A stretch of 64,000 nt of DNA from Paenibacillus xylanexedens (GTDB taxonomy: Bacteria; Bacillota; Bacilli; Paenibacillales; Paenibacillaceae), in assembly GCF_017874615.1 (NCBI RefSeq), contig NZ_JAGIKV010000007.1, positions 62,001 through 126,000 on the forward strand, read 5' to 3'. Below are positions 45,450 through 55,297 of the stretch, one piece after another. The number at the start of each line of letters is the position of its first letter. Position 1 is the stretch's first letter. The notes below the pieces were generated by a model. That model saw nothing but the letters and a program-made list of their open reading frames with translations, had not been told where the DNA came from and did no database searches. A program made the position numbers and the translations under genes.

Positions 45450-46949
45450 ATGAAAGCAACAAAAAAGAAAGCCGTAGCTGTCTTGAGCACACTGGCACTG
45501 GTGACAGGTTTGCTGGCAGGATGCGGATCAGATGAGAGTCAGGCTGCCGAGGGCGGCGTACAAAATGTGTCTATAGCCATTGCACAGGTGGGTGATGTGC
45601 CAAGCAAAGGCAATGAAGTTCAGCAAAAAATTGAAGCGTATACCAATACCAAACTGGATATCCAGTGGATTCCGGCTTCGGCCTATAATGACAAAATCAA
45701 CGTGATGATTGCTTCAAGTGATATGCCGAAAATTGTGAAGGTGCAATATAACCCAACGGTGACCAGCGCGATGCGTAATGACGTGTTCTGGGAAGTGGGA
45801 CCTTTGCTGAAAGATTACAAAAATCTGTCGGCACAGAACGAGCGTTTTTTTGACAACATCAAGGTAGAAGGCAAAATTTACGGGGTTCCTGTATTCTCCG
45901 ATATTGCGCGGGCTACAGTGATCTACCGCAAGGACTGGTTCGAGAAGCTGAATCTCAAGGTGCCAGCTACACCGGATGAATGGTATGAAACGATCAAAAC
46001 ACTGGCAACCTCCGATCCGGATGGAGATGGTCAGGATAATACGTTTGGACTGATGCTTTTCAAAAAATATAATGAGGATCAATATTCCTTCACGACGCGC
46101 CTTGGCGTAAGTTTTGGTGCACCTAACAAGTGGAAGGTCGAGGATGATGGCAGCTTCACGCCGGAATTCATGACACCGGAATATATGCAGGTGCTGGATC
46201 TGCTGAAACGTTTGTACGATGAGAAACTGCTAAACCAAGATTTTGCCGTATTCGACTCAACGGAAGCGGAGAAAAAGTATGATTCCGGTGTTGTCGGTAT
46301 CCGTGTTGGTGTTGCGCAGAACGGAAAAAGTCAGCAAGAGCGTCTGTCCAAAAACAATCCGGATGGTGTAGTAGACATCGCTGGTTTGCTTGGAGCGAAC
46401 GGAGATCGTGTTGCAGGACAGACGGGTAACTCCGGCATTCTGGCATTCCCTAAATCAACGGTGAAATCGGAAGAAGAACTCAAGAACCTGCTCTCCTTCC
46501 TGGATAAACTGATGGACCCTGAGATGGCGACCCTGTTGATGCGTGGTATGGAAGACAAACATTACACCAAAGTGGGCGAAGATCAGGTGGAGATGAGTGA
46601 CTTCGATGCATTCCAGCGTGAAGTGAAGCCTTACCGTGACAACCTTCCTTATGTCGAAGGGTATAACGTGCCGAGATTGAAGGATACCGAACTGGGTGAA
46701 AAAGGTACGGCACTTGCCAAGGAACTGGCGGAGCACGCTGTGCCAAACCCCGCGCTGACTTTATATTCTCCAACGTATGGTGACCGCGGGGCAGATCTGG
46801 ATCAGGTAATTGCCGATGCACAGACGAAATACATTATGGGCAAGATCGATCAAAGTGGCTGGGAAAAGGAAATCGAGAATTGGGGCAATGCGGGTGGAAA
46901 CAAGATTCGTGAGGAATATGCCGAAGATTATAAAAAACAGGCTCAATAA
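45450..46949 (+). CDS. Sugar-binding lipoprotein 1 (YtcQ/LplA type)
   Basis: 499-residue extracellular solute-binding protein. Signal with lipobox LLAGC; lipidated C25. A DPDGDGQDNTFG loop resembles a calcium-binding loop seen in this family. It captures the oligosaccharide for the two permeases; an unsaturated rhamnogalacturonan fragment is likely from the GH105 gene behind it. GGGAGGT lies 9 nt before the ATG. Clearly paralogous to the lipoprotein at 48307-49818. Confidence 0.9.
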   Translation: MKATKKKAVAVLSTLALVTGLLAGCGSDESQAAEGGVQNVSIAIAQVGDVPSKGNEVQQKIEAYTNTKLDIQWIPASAYNDKINVMIASSDMPKIVKVQYNPTVTSAMRNDVFWEVGPLLKDYKNLSAQNERFFDNIKVEGKIYGVPVFSDIARATVIYRKDWFEKLNLKVPATPDEWYETIKTLATSDPDGDGQDNTFGLMLFKKYNEDQYSFTTRLGVSFGAPNKWKVEDDGSFTPEFMTPEYMQVLDLLKRLYDEKLLNQDFAVFDSTEAEKKYDSGVVGIRVGVAQNGKSQQERLSKNNPDGVVDIAGLLGANGDRVAGQTGNSGILAFPKSTVKSEEELKNLLSFLDKLMDPEMATLLMRGMEDKHYTKVGEDQVEMSDFDAFQREVKPYRDNLPYVEGYNVPRLKDTELGEKGTALAKELAEHAVPNPALTLYSPTYGDRGADLDQVIADAQTKYIMGKIDQSGWEKEIENWGNAGGNKIREEYAEDYKKQAQ

Positions 46950-46973
46950 AGAGCCGGAAGCGGAGGCTTGATC

Positions 46974-48086
46974 ATGAAGGAAACACTGCAACTCACATCG
47001 GCGCGCATGGCACAGCAATTCATGGAAAGTTATCGCAACCATGAGCTGTACTCCACGTGGCATTATGAGAACGGCTGCTTGCTGAAAGCTTTGGAGGAGC
47101 TGTATACGTACACGGGGGAGCAAAAGTATTTTGACTACATCCGTGAGCTGATGGATCATTTTGTTCAGGAAGATGGCTCCATTCGCTCCTATACGATCGA
47201 GGAATATAATCTGGATCAGATCAATCAGGGGAAATCACTGTTCCTGTTGCACGAGAAAACGGGAGAAGAGAAGTATCGCAAAGCTGCGGAGTTGCTTATG
47301 ATTCAGCTTAAGGGACAGCCACATACGAGTGAAGGCGGGTTCTGGCATAAAAAGATTTACCCATTCCAGATGTGGCTGGATGGATTGTACATGGCTACTC
47401 CGTATCTGACTCAATATGGCGCAGTGACGGGTGAAGAGAAGTGGTTCGACAAGGCGGCTCTGCAGCTCTTGCTGGTGGAGCAACGTACACGTGATCCGCG
47501 TAGCGGTCTCTTGTACCATGCCTGGGATGAGAGCAAAGAGCAGCGCTGGAGTTCGGGTGAGACGGGATGTTCACCACATGTCTGGAGTCGGGCGATGGGC
47601 TGGTATGTGATGGCGGTTGTGGATACCTTGGATCACCTGCCGGTAGATCATCCGCAGCGTGGGCAGATTGTGGGTATCTTCGAACGCGTAGCAAACGCAC
47701 TAGTGCATGTGCAGGATCAGCAGACCGGACTATGGCCACATTTGTTGGATCAACCGGGACGTGAGCGGAACTATCTGGAGGCTTCCGGGACCTCAATGTT
47801 TGTCTATGCATTGGCCAAAGGTGTGCGTAAAGGATATCTGAGTGGCAAGTTCAAAGCGGTTGCGGAAAAAGGGTATCAGGGTCTGCTACAGCATCTGCTG
47901 CAAACGGACCGTGAAGGCGTGCTGTCCTTGACGCAGTGTAACGGCGGAGCCGGTCTTGGAGGAAGCCCGTATCGTGATGGTTCATACGAGTATTATGTGA
48001 CCGAGTCCATTCGGATCAATGATCCGAAATCGGTCGCTCCGTTCATTTTGGCGGGAGTGGAGATTGAACTTTACAAGTCCAACTAA
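46974..48086 (+). CDS. yteR: Unsaturated rhamnogalacturonyl hydrolase (GH105, YteR type)
   Basis: Hydrates the unsaturated galacturonate at the end of lyase-derived rhamnogalacturonan disaccharides, releasing rhamnose and a keto sugar. 370 residues, close to YteR (373). Catalytic aspartate D136 in the family motif FQMWLDGLYM; an (alpha/alpha)6 barrel is suggested by repeated helical units. No signal peptide, so it acts after import. GGAGG at 46962-46966 fixes ATG 46974. Closely linked to permeases and binding proteins. Confidence 0.92.
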   Translation: MKETLQLTSARMAQQFMESYRNHELYSTWHYENGCLLKALEELYTYTGEQKYFDYIRELMDHFVQEDGSIRSYTIEEYNLDQINQGKSLFLLHEKTGEEKYRKAAELLMIQLKGQPHTSEGGFWHKKIYPFQMWLDGLYMATPYLTQYGAVTGEEKWFDKAALQLLLVEQRTRDPRSGLLYHAWDESKEQRWSSGETGCSPHVWSRAMGWYVMAVVDTLDHLPVDHPQRGQIVGIFERVANALVHVQDQQTGLWPHLLDQPGRERNYLEASGTSMFVYALAKGVRKGYLSGKFKAVAEKGYQGLLQHLLQTDREGVLSLTQCNGGAGLGGSPYRDGSYEYYVTESIRINDPKSVAPFILAGVEIELYKSN

Positions 48087-48181
48087 CATGTACATGAGAA
48101 CGGAGAGGACAGAAATAACTTGAGGAAGCGAAGCGTTCGCCTAAAAGCTTTCTGAAAGAAAGCTGCATCGGAAGCATAGGC

Positions 48182-48234
48182 TTATCCCCGGATTTTCCCC
48201 TTTATTAAAAGGGAATCAAAAAATCTGGGGATAA
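48182..48234 (+). repeat. Long hairpin between the GH105 gene and lipoprotein 2
   Basis: TTATCCCC/GGGGATAA outer arms, GATTTT/AAAATC next, and CCCTTT/AAAGGG-like inner arms. No T-run after it, so more likely a message-processing or stabilising structure than a terminator. Confidence 0.55.
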
Positions 48235-48306
48235 CAGCGATCTGAAGGTTGTTCTGTCATCGGAGTGGTCTGTGTACATAACCTTATCCAAAAGGAGAGA
48301 TGGTTC

Positions 48307-49818
48307 ATGAGTCCAAAAGGTCCAATGTCCCGTTTAGGCGGAATCGTTGTAATTGGTGCAATGTCCGCTGGATTGCTTGCAGGTTGCGGGGGAGAAAAAG
48401 CACCTGCTGCAGGGGAAGGTAAACTTCCCATTTCCATCTCTTTAATGCAGGTAGGAGATATACCGGCCAAGGAGAACGGGATTGAAAAGAAGATTGAGGA
48501 ATATACAAATACGGATGTCAATGTACAGTGGATTCCGCAGTCTGCTTTTGATGATAAGGTGAATGTTATGGTTGCTTCAGGCGAGATGCCGACCATTATG
48601 CGTGTGAATTATGTACCGACAACGTTTAATGCCGCCAAAACGGGACTGTTCTGGGAACTGGGGCCGTACCTGAAGGATTATAAAAACCTGTCTGCCCAAT
48701 CCGAGGCTTATTTTAACAATATCAAAATTGAAGGCAAGGTCTACGGTATTCCGAACTTCCGGGATATTGGCCGGACTGCGATCGTATATCGCAAGGACTG
48801 GTTCGATACGTTGAAGCTGGATATACCCAAAAAGCTGGATGACTGGTATGAAGTGATGCGCTCCATTCGTAAGGATGACCCGGACGGGAATGGTAAGGAA
48901 GATACGTACGGTGCACTGCTATTTAAAAAGTATAATGAGGGTGTCTCTTCCCCGCTGACGCGGATTGCTGTAAGTATTGGCGGCGTTAACAAATGGGGAG
49001 TGGATGATGCCGGGAAATTGACTCCGGAGTTCTTGACTACCGAATATGTGGATACAATGAAACTCTTCAAGCGACTGTTCAGCGAGGGACTGATTAATAG
49101 TGATTTCCCTGCTCTGGACCCTTCCGATGCGGACAAAAAAATGGATTCCGGCCTAGTTGGCATGAAGCTTAACGGTGTGGCTCAGAACGGAAAGTCCTCT
49201 CAGCAGCGGCTTACACCTAACGCTCCGGATGGAGAAATTGATGTGGCTCCGTTCCAGGGAACCGACGGCATTCGAATCGCCGGCGAGCCAGGAAACTACG
49301 GAATGCTGGTCATCCCGAAGGCATCCGTAACGGATGAGGAGCAATTGAAGCAGGTGCTCACGTTCCTGGACCAGTTGATGGATGAGGAATTAAGCGCGTT
49401 GCAGCTCCGTGGATTGCTCGATGTGCACTACACCAAGACTGCGGATGGGAAAACCGAACTCAAAGATTTTGACTCTTATCAGCGTGAAGTGAAGCCATAT
49501 CGGGATAATTTGTTAAGCATTGAAGGTTATAATGTACCTGAACTGGTCGATGTTCCCATTGGTATGAAAGGCACGAAGATGGCGCGTGAGAATGAGCAAT
49601 ACGCCATCGCTAATCCGGCACTCACATTGTCTTCGGCGATCTATACCGAGCGTGGTCAGGAGTTGGATCAGATGATCTGGGATGCGCAGACGAAGTACAT
49701 TATGGGTAAAATCGATGACGCAGGTTGGGAGCAGGAAATCGCAAGCTGGAGAAAAGCCGGTGGTGATCAATTGATCACGGAACTCGAAGCATCCTACAAG
49801 GAATTGAACGGAAAGTAA
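48307..49818 (+). CDS. Sugar-binding lipoprotein 2, paralogue of lipoprotein 1
   Basis: 503 residues with signal and lipobox GLLAGC (C27). Throughout its length it parallels lipoprotein 1: VGDIPAKENGIEKKIEEYTN against VGDVPSKGNEVQQKIEAYTN, WELGPYLKDYKNLSAQ against WEVGPLLKDYKNLSAQ, and the calcium-like loop DPDGNGKEDTYG. A tandem duplication is clear; a different ligand or expression level is the likely reason. AAAAGGAGAG sets ATG 48307 over the earlier in-frame codon. A terminator follows at 49924. Confidence 0.9.
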   Translation: MSPKGPMSRLGGIVVIGAMSAGLLAGCGGEKAPAAGEGKLPISISLMQVGDIPAKENGIEKKIEEYTNTDVNVQWIPQSAFDDKVNVMVASGEMPTIMRVNYVPTTFNAAKTGLFWELGPYLKDYKNLSAQSEAYFNNIKIEGKVYGIPNFRDIGRTAIVYRKDWFDTLKLDIPKKLDDWYEVMRSIRKDDPDGNGKEDTYGALLFKKYNEGVSSPLTRIAVSIGGVNKWGVDDAGKLTPEFLTTEYVDTMKLFKRLFSEGLINSDFPALDPSDADKKMDSGLVGMKLNGVAQNGKSSQQRLTPNAPDGEIDVAPFQGTDGIRIAGEPGNYGMLVIPKASVTDEEQLKQVLTFLDQLMDEELSALQLRGLLDVHYTKTADGKTELKDFDSYQREVKPYRDNLLSIEGYNVPELVDVPIGMKGTKMARENEQYAIANPALTLSSAIYTERGQELDQMIWDAQTKYIMGKIDDAGWEQEIASWRKAGGDQLITELEASYKELNGK

Positions 49819-49923
49819 AGCTGGGTGAAATAAAAAAAGGTTGATCAAATGGAATGATATGGTTTATTCTATGAGTGAGTTCATTTTTCCAATATCATAA
49901 GAAAGACCACACCCTTAAAGCAT

Positions 49924-49959
49924 AAGGCTATGAATCTGCGGATTCATGGCCTTTTTTTG
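49924..49959 (+). terminator. Terminator of the rhamnogalacturonan-ABC locus
   Basis: AAGGC-ATGAATC and GATTCATG-GCCTT arms around TGCG, then seven T residues. The remaining 200 nt before the SLH gene show no other clear signal. Confidence 0.88.
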
Positions 49960-50165
49960 TGTATTAGGCGAATGAAGTGGGTTTATGGAAGGAGGGGCGC
50001 ACACCTTGAAGTGATGGGGATGGACGAAAAATAATACCAATAGCCTAGTACAACATGGTAGAATATTGATTATTATGTCAAATTTAGGTTTTGGTTATGA
50101 AGAGAAGTGACTAGGTTGTCCAAGTAAAGCATCCCCATACTAAGGTACATAGGAGCGTGAGTAGA

Positions 50166-51434
50166 TTGAAGAAGCAGATTGAAGGACACGAGAAGAAGAA
50201 AAAACGGAATGTTTGGATCGTCGGGTTGGTAACGACAGCTGTATTGGCAGGAACACTATTGAACGTTGGAGCCGTACATCTGACCCCAACAGCGATAGCT
50301 GCATCTGGAACAAGTGACACGGCCCTTAGCAAGTTCAAGGATATCAAGGGCCACTGGGCTCAAGCAACGATTGCCAAAGCGTATGAAAAAAACCTGATCT
50401 CTGGTTACCAGGACGGAACATTTCGTCCCAATGGCAAAATCACGCGTGGGGAATATGCGACAATACTCGCCCGCGCGACTGAACTAGAGAAGGTTCAGGG
50501 GCAGAATCCCTTTGCTGATCTCAAGGGACATTGGTCTGAAGCGGCGGTTAGCCAGCTTGTCGGACAAGGATTCATTAATGCTGGCGATTACGCCAAAGGG
50601 TTCAATCCGAATGCGGAGCTAACGCGTTACGAGATGATGAAATGGATTGCCACTGGGCTGATTAAGTCCGGGAGCAGCTTCCAGGATGCTTTTAACGATA
50701 CAAAAAATACGCTGCTTCCCACACCGGAAGTAAACCGTGGCACCATTCGTGCTGAGCAGATTCCGTATCTTGCTCTCGTTCGTGGGACAGGCATTGTAGG
50801 TGGCTTCCAGGATGGCACATTAAAACCAGCGGATTCCACCACTCGTGCAGAAGTATCAGCCATTTTGCTGCGTTATATGGACGTGGAGGGCACGGATGCC
50901 GGGAAGTACAGTGACCTGAATGAGATGAGAGAGGTCGGCACGACGGGGACGAATTTAACGACAGTATCAAATTACAAATATATTAAAGGTAACTTCGGAG
51001 ATATAGTTAACACAGAGTACACGTTGAAAAATAATGTGGGGGTCGTAAGGTACCATAGATTTATCGTAGTGGATACCCGAGGGACTAAGCCCAAGGGACT
51101 ATACGCCACGTTATTTGTAGATCAAAATAACTTGACTAGGGCACAAAAGGGGCGCTTCTCTACCTACGCTGAGATAACGTTTACTTCAAAACTTGATAAG
51201 TCAAATCTTTTAACTATTGCTAGAGCGAATGATAATATAGCTATTCCAATTCAACGATTATTTAACGTGAGCTATTTGAAAGAAAAAGGGTTTATTACTT
51301 TACCAGACGATTCAAACGCAATGTTGAAGCAAGGGGTATCTACCAAATTTTGGTCATCACATACTCTGGATCCTGTAAAGGGAGGATATATGTTGAAGAA
51401 TGATGCTGGTAAAGAAGTTCAAATCTATCAATAG
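50166..51434 (+). CDS. Cell-surface protein with three SLH domains
   Basis: About 422 residues. Signal peptide to about residue 46 (VWIVGLVTTAVLAGTLL then AIAASG). Three S-layer homology domains, about 57-102, 116-161 and 195-240, with TRGE, TRYE and TRAE motifs; these bind pyruvylated wall polymers, anchoring the protein. The last 160 residues match nothing I know and are encoded by markedly more AT-rich DNA. GTG 50157 lies only 1 nt from AGGAG, so TTG 50166 (10 nt) is preferred; either is possible. The next gene begins 5 nt after its stop, suggesting an operon and possibly a surface complex. Confidence 0.82.
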   Translation: MKKQIEGHEKKKKRNVWIVGLVTTAVLAGTLLNVGAVHLTPTAIAASGTSDTALSKFKDIKGHWAQATIAKAYEKNLISGYQDGTFRPNGKITRGEYATILARATELEKVQGQNPFADLKGHWSEAAVSQLVGQGFINAGDYAKGFNPNAELTRYEMMKWIATGLIKSGSSFQDAFNDTKNTLLPTPEVNRGTIRAEQIPYLALVRGTGIVGGFQDGTLKPADSTTRAEVSAILLRYMDVEGTDAGKYSDLNEMREVGTTGTNLTTVSNYKYIKGNFGDIVNTEYTLKNNVGVVRYHRFIVVDTRGTKPKGLYATLFVDQNNLTRAQKGRFSTYAEITFTSKLDKSNLLTIARANDNIAIPIQRLFNVSYLKEKGFITLPDDSNAMLKQGVSTKFWSSHTLDPVKGGYMLKNDAGKEVQIYQ

Positions 51435-51439
51435 AACTT

Positions 51440-54400
51440 TTGGTGGTGTTTAAATTTAATATTAAACGTTATCTATTAGGTGGTTTAAAAAGTTTATATA
51501 GAATCTTAGTAATTATATTTATGATATTACCAGTCTATTACTGCACTTTTGATACTCTTAAAGCTAATGCCGTAGAAGAACAATATGGTTCCAAATCCAT
51601 GAAAGGGCCAGCAGTAACAATTGATGCAAACCCAACTCAAGGAACACCGGGAGTTTACTGGTATCAACTTGATTCAGGAGAATTTAGGGCAGAATATCAA
51701 GGCACACACAAAGATGTGGATAACGGAGGAACTGATTATGATGCATACCCTGTAAAAACAGAAATTCCTGATAATGTTGATATGAGTAGATGGCCGCCAC
51801 TAAGTTGGAAGCAATATAGAGGTATAGGAATTGATAAGGAAATGGTAACTGATATTAAGTTAAAGAACGATCCTGATGGTGTAAAATATCAGCAGGTAAA
51901 TAGTTATGAAGGAATAGGTAGTCCAAGAGTTACAAGTGAAAAAAATGCGGATCTTAGAACATATACTGGCAAAGGGTTTGAGTTCTTTGAAAGGGAACCT
52001 TATGGGACTAGGCCAGGCAATAAACCCAAATATAAGATGGTATACCACACCCCTGTTAGCATCTTCTGGGAAGGTAAGATTCACGAAGAAAAAGAAATCG
52101 ATGTAACCCCAGATTCTACCCTTACCATAGGTCAAACTCAGCAGATGGAAGCCAAGGTGAAGACGAAAGGTTATGGTGCGACAGCTTTTGGTGAGGGCAT
52201 TGACGTATCGCGAAGGGAAGCGGAGATCAAATGGTTTTCTTCTGACGAGACGATTGCGAGTATAGAGCTCAAAACAGGGATGTTAACGGCCGAGAGTCCA
52301 GGCACGGTCACTGTGCGTGCGATCTGGAACAATGGTACATATCTGATCTCAGATACTGCCACCATAACAGTCACGTCTGAGCCAGGACTCGTTGTAAATC
52401 TGCCGAATGCTTGTAAAGCCAATACAACACCACTACAGGCGGAAGCAGTTCTAACCAAACCGGATCGCTCTGTTCATAAACTGACGGCTCATCCCAAATT
52501 GACGTGGCAGAGCTCGAATCCGACTATAGCCACGATCGGTGCTGATGGCAAAATCACGACAAAAGGGATCGTGGGTAGCACTACCATAAAAGCTCATTTT
52601 CTTGATTCTGCTCAGCAACTGGATGAACAAGGGACTCAGGTGCTTGAGGTGAAGGACTGCACGGATAATGGAGAAGGTGGTAATGATGGCGATCCGGGGG
52701 GCGACCCTGCGAATACTTGCTCTGTGACCATCAGCCCACCTAGTAGAGGCACGGTTATTGAAGCATCGGTTATGGACCCGTCTGTTCGAGGTGTGCTGAA
52801 GGCAGACGATCGGGGATCTGAGAAGTTCGATGTTACCCGTGGTATTCCAACTTCGGAAGATCTCTATGCCAATGTCTTGGCCCAGGAATATCTGTTTCAG
52901 CACCGTTGGGTTAACATGACAGGAACGGTGACTTACACCGTTAAAGTGAAAAGGGTTTATCATAAAACCTGGACGATCCCGGGAAGAGCCTCTAGTGGTG
53001 AGGGTGATCCAGGGACACCTCCTCAGCCCAGAGAACGTGATGTGCCTGGGGATAAAACCATGCAAGTAACACGGGCATATAGCTATTGGCAGATCGATAA
53101 CCTGGAGGTATACAAGTTAAATGAGGCCAAGGTATCTAACTATGCGCTAGGCGGTTATGGTGACACAGTTACCCTGACGCCCAATGCATATACAGCACCG
53201 ACTTTACAATCGGCTATGGATACTACGGTTACCAATCATGTGAAACCTGCGCCATGTCGAGAAATTGATCTTGGCATCCAAGGGGTTCCGGGTGGTTCTA
53301 CTGAACCCTCTACGCCAGATGAAACGTCATTGTTTCAATCTGAAGCTGAAGCGGAGGTTAGAGAGAACACCGTTAATAACGACAAGGTAACCTTTAATGG
53401 AGCGACAATTATGAATCCTGCTCCTGTGACCAAAACCGCTCCAAGACCTGGGACGATCCCGCAGCCTGGCATGATCGGAGACGATGTTCTGTACCAGAAC
53501 CGTCTGACGATCAAGAACACATTGATGAACAAAGCTAACCAGCCGACCACGGGTGAGATAACGTATGGACTTCTCCCTGGCAATGTTAACGGAGAACAGG
53601 ATCAGAAGTTCCCCATTCTGGGCATCAACTCGGTGACAGTACATACTCCAGTTGTGAACTATGCCTGGGTGTCAGACGATCAGCCGCATAATCAGAAGAC
53701 TACACCTGATCCGACCAGAGCTGCACTTATTTTAGAGCGTCCGTTTATTGTACGCATCCCAACTTCAGGGCAGCATCTGGATGTAGCGAGTTACCCTGGT
53801 TATGGAAACCATGATTATGCGAAATATTTCCGGATCAAACAGGTTCGTTTCCCATTCGATGTCTATAACGGTGCCAGAAGTCAGTTTATTCCGGCCATGA
53901 CATGGGTGGATATTCCGGTAAATCAGTTGGACACCCCTTTTTATCTTCCTGTATGGGTAGATGAAGGGAATTACCAGGTTGAGTTTAGAAATATCGCCGA
54001 AAATGCACCTGCAAACTTCACAGAACAACAGGATGCCAACACCAATCTGACTCATCATGTCGCAGCAGATACCGTTGCTGTAGAGGTTATCGGACGATTG
54101 TATGATTTTCACATCACTGATATTTCAGATTACATTTGGGAGAATGTGTTCCGCAAGCGGATGGGCAGCCCGGAACCAACGGGTGTGAGCTACTGGACCG
54201 GAGGAAACAGTATAGACGGAGATCCCCGAGGTAATTTGGCTCCCTATGTCCTGCCTATTCGTCCCGGTAGTCATCCGGTACAGGGGTTCCGAAATGCTGC
54301 AGTGAAGACGGGTTACCATTTCAAGTTTGATCTGAAAACCAAGGGTAATATGTTTGGGAAACAGGATGGTATCCGAATTACGCCGACGTTCTCTTTTGTG

Positions 54401-55126
54401 AGTAAAGATGGCACCACCCGGCAAGAAGTGGATTTATACTACCATCGAGGACAGGAACGACTCATTCGTATCGGATCGGTACAAGATTTAGAAAAACGCT
54501 TTGTTGTGCTGAACTCACGGTTGCGGAATGTACCGGGTACGGAGTTAGGTGATACAGCGCGTTATCAGTATACTTATGAACTGTCAGAGGAGGAACGCAA
54601 TCAGGGTACAATGGCGGAACATATGGTTCGTTTCGTGGATCAGACCTCTCATCATAAAACGTGGGTAGGTCGTTATGACTGGATGATTCTTCCTTCACAG
54701 ATCCGTACACTCATTGGCCCAAAAACAGATATTCCCTCCAGTGTTAATGTGGATCGGGCGAATGCAGCGATTCAGCGCTGGTATGGGGAATATAGCTTGC
54801 CAGCAGATGTATATGCAGTACCCAAAGGAACCGATCTCGAGTCACTTGCCAGACTAAACCAGTTGGATGAGAAGACAATGGTATTTCTGAGGGACGGTTA
54901 CATTGTGGTTAACTTCAATATCGAAACATTGCGCAGTGGCAATACGAGTGCACCGCATCTGCAATATATTCATGCACCGTTGATGAATCAATGGCAAATG
55001 GAAGGTTTTGATAACAGCCCGGTAGATGGTCAGGGGAGAAGCTGGCTGATGCAAGATGGGGACGTGGTTTTGTACCACGCGGATCAATCCAGCCGTAATG
55101 ATTTTCAATCCCAGGTACCACATTAG
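51440..55126 (+). CDS. Giant surface protein with Big2 Ig-like domains
   Basis: 1228 residues, function unknown. A hydrophobic segment at about 13-35 acts as signal or anchor. Residues about 215-312 and 314-410 are bacterial Ig-like (Big2) domains (SSDETIASI..TGMLTAESPGTVTVRAI and SSNPTIATI..GKITTKGIVGSTTIKAH), then a glycine/aspartate linker (GGNDGDPGGDP) and an 800-residue region without recognisable catalytic motifs; it recalls large DUF-type surface proteins of Paenibacillus. The start is uncertain: TTG 51440, GTG 51443 and GTG 51446 are in frame and no clear ribosome site is seen, so coupling to the SLH gene is likely. The first 215 codons are AT-rich. Confidence 0.75.
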   Translation: MVVFKFNIKRYLLGGLKSLYRILVIIFMILPVYYCTFDTLKANAVEEQYGSKSMKGPAVTIDANPTQGTPGVYWYQLDSGEFRAEYQGTHKDVDNGGTDYDAYPVKTEIPDNVDMSRWPPLSWKQYRGIGIDKEMVTDIKLKNDPDGVKYQQVNSYEGIGSPRVTSEKNADLRTYTGKGFEFFEREPYGTRPGNKPKYKMVYHTPVSIFWEGKIHEEKEIDVTPDSTLTIGQTQQMEAKVKTKGYGATAFGEGIDVSRREAEIKWFSSDETIASIELKTGMLTAESPGTVTVRAIWNNGTYLISDTATITVTSEPGLVVNLPNACKANTTPLQAEAVLTKPDRSVHKLTAHPKLTWQSSNPTIATIGADGKITTKGIVGSTTIKAHFLDSAQQLDEQGTQVLEVKDCTDNGEGGNDGDPGGDPANTCSVTISPPSRGTVIEASVMDPSVRGVLKADDRGSEKFDVTRGIPTSEDLYANVLAQEYLFQHRWVNMTGTVTYTVKVKRVYHKTWTIPGRASSGEGDPGTPPQPRERDVPGDKTMQVTRAYSYWQIDNLEVYKLNEAKVSNYALGGYGDTVTLTPNAYTAPTLQSAMDTTVTNHVKPAPCREIDLGIQGVPGGSTEPSTPDETSLFQSEAEAEVRENTVNNDKVTFNGATIMNPAPVTKTAPRPGTIPQPGMIGDDVLYQNRLTIKNTLMNKANQPTTGEITYGLLPGNVNGEQDQKFPILGINSVTVHTPVVNYAWVSDDQPHNQKTTPDPTRAALILERPFIVRIPTSGQHLDVASYPGYGNHDYAKYFRIKQVRFPFDVYNGARSQFIPAMTWVDIPVNQLDTPFYLPVWVDEGNYQVEFRNIAENAPANFTEQQDANTNLTHHVAADTVAVEVIGRLYDFHITDISDYIWENVFRKRMGSPEPTGVSYWTGGNSIDGDPRGNLAPYVLPIRPGSHPVQGFRNAAVKTGYHFKFDLKTKGNMFGKQDGIRITPTFSFVSKDGTTRQEVDLYYHRGQERLIRIGSVQDLEKRFVVLNSRLRNVPGTELGDTARYQYTYELSEEERNQGTMAEHMVRFVDQTSHHKTWVGRYDWMILPSQIRTLIGPKTDIPSSVNVDRANAAIQRWYGEYSLPADVYAVPKGTDLESLARLNQLDEKTMVFLRDGYIVVNFNIETLRSGNTSAPHLQYIHAPLMNQWQMEGFDNSPVDGQGRSWLMQDGDVVLYHADQSSRNDFQSQVPH

Positions 55127-55147
55127 AGAAACATCGTTTTACCTCTA

Positions 55148-55193
55148 AAGAAGGCAGGCGTGATGTGAATCCACATGACGTTTGTCTTCTTTT
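55148..55193 (+). terminator. Terminator after the giant surface protein gene
   Basis: Long imperfect hairpin (AAGAAGGCAGGCGT-ATGTG and CACAT-ACGTTTGTCTTCTT, with G-U pairs) ending in TTTT. Confidence 0.75.
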
Positions 55194-55297
55194 GCGTGAT
55201 TTGGATTATGGCTGGGCAGCAGAACGGGTATAAAGGGTAAGGAGCACTCGTACCATCCATATTCATCAATTTTCTCAACGAGAGGGGAACAACACAT

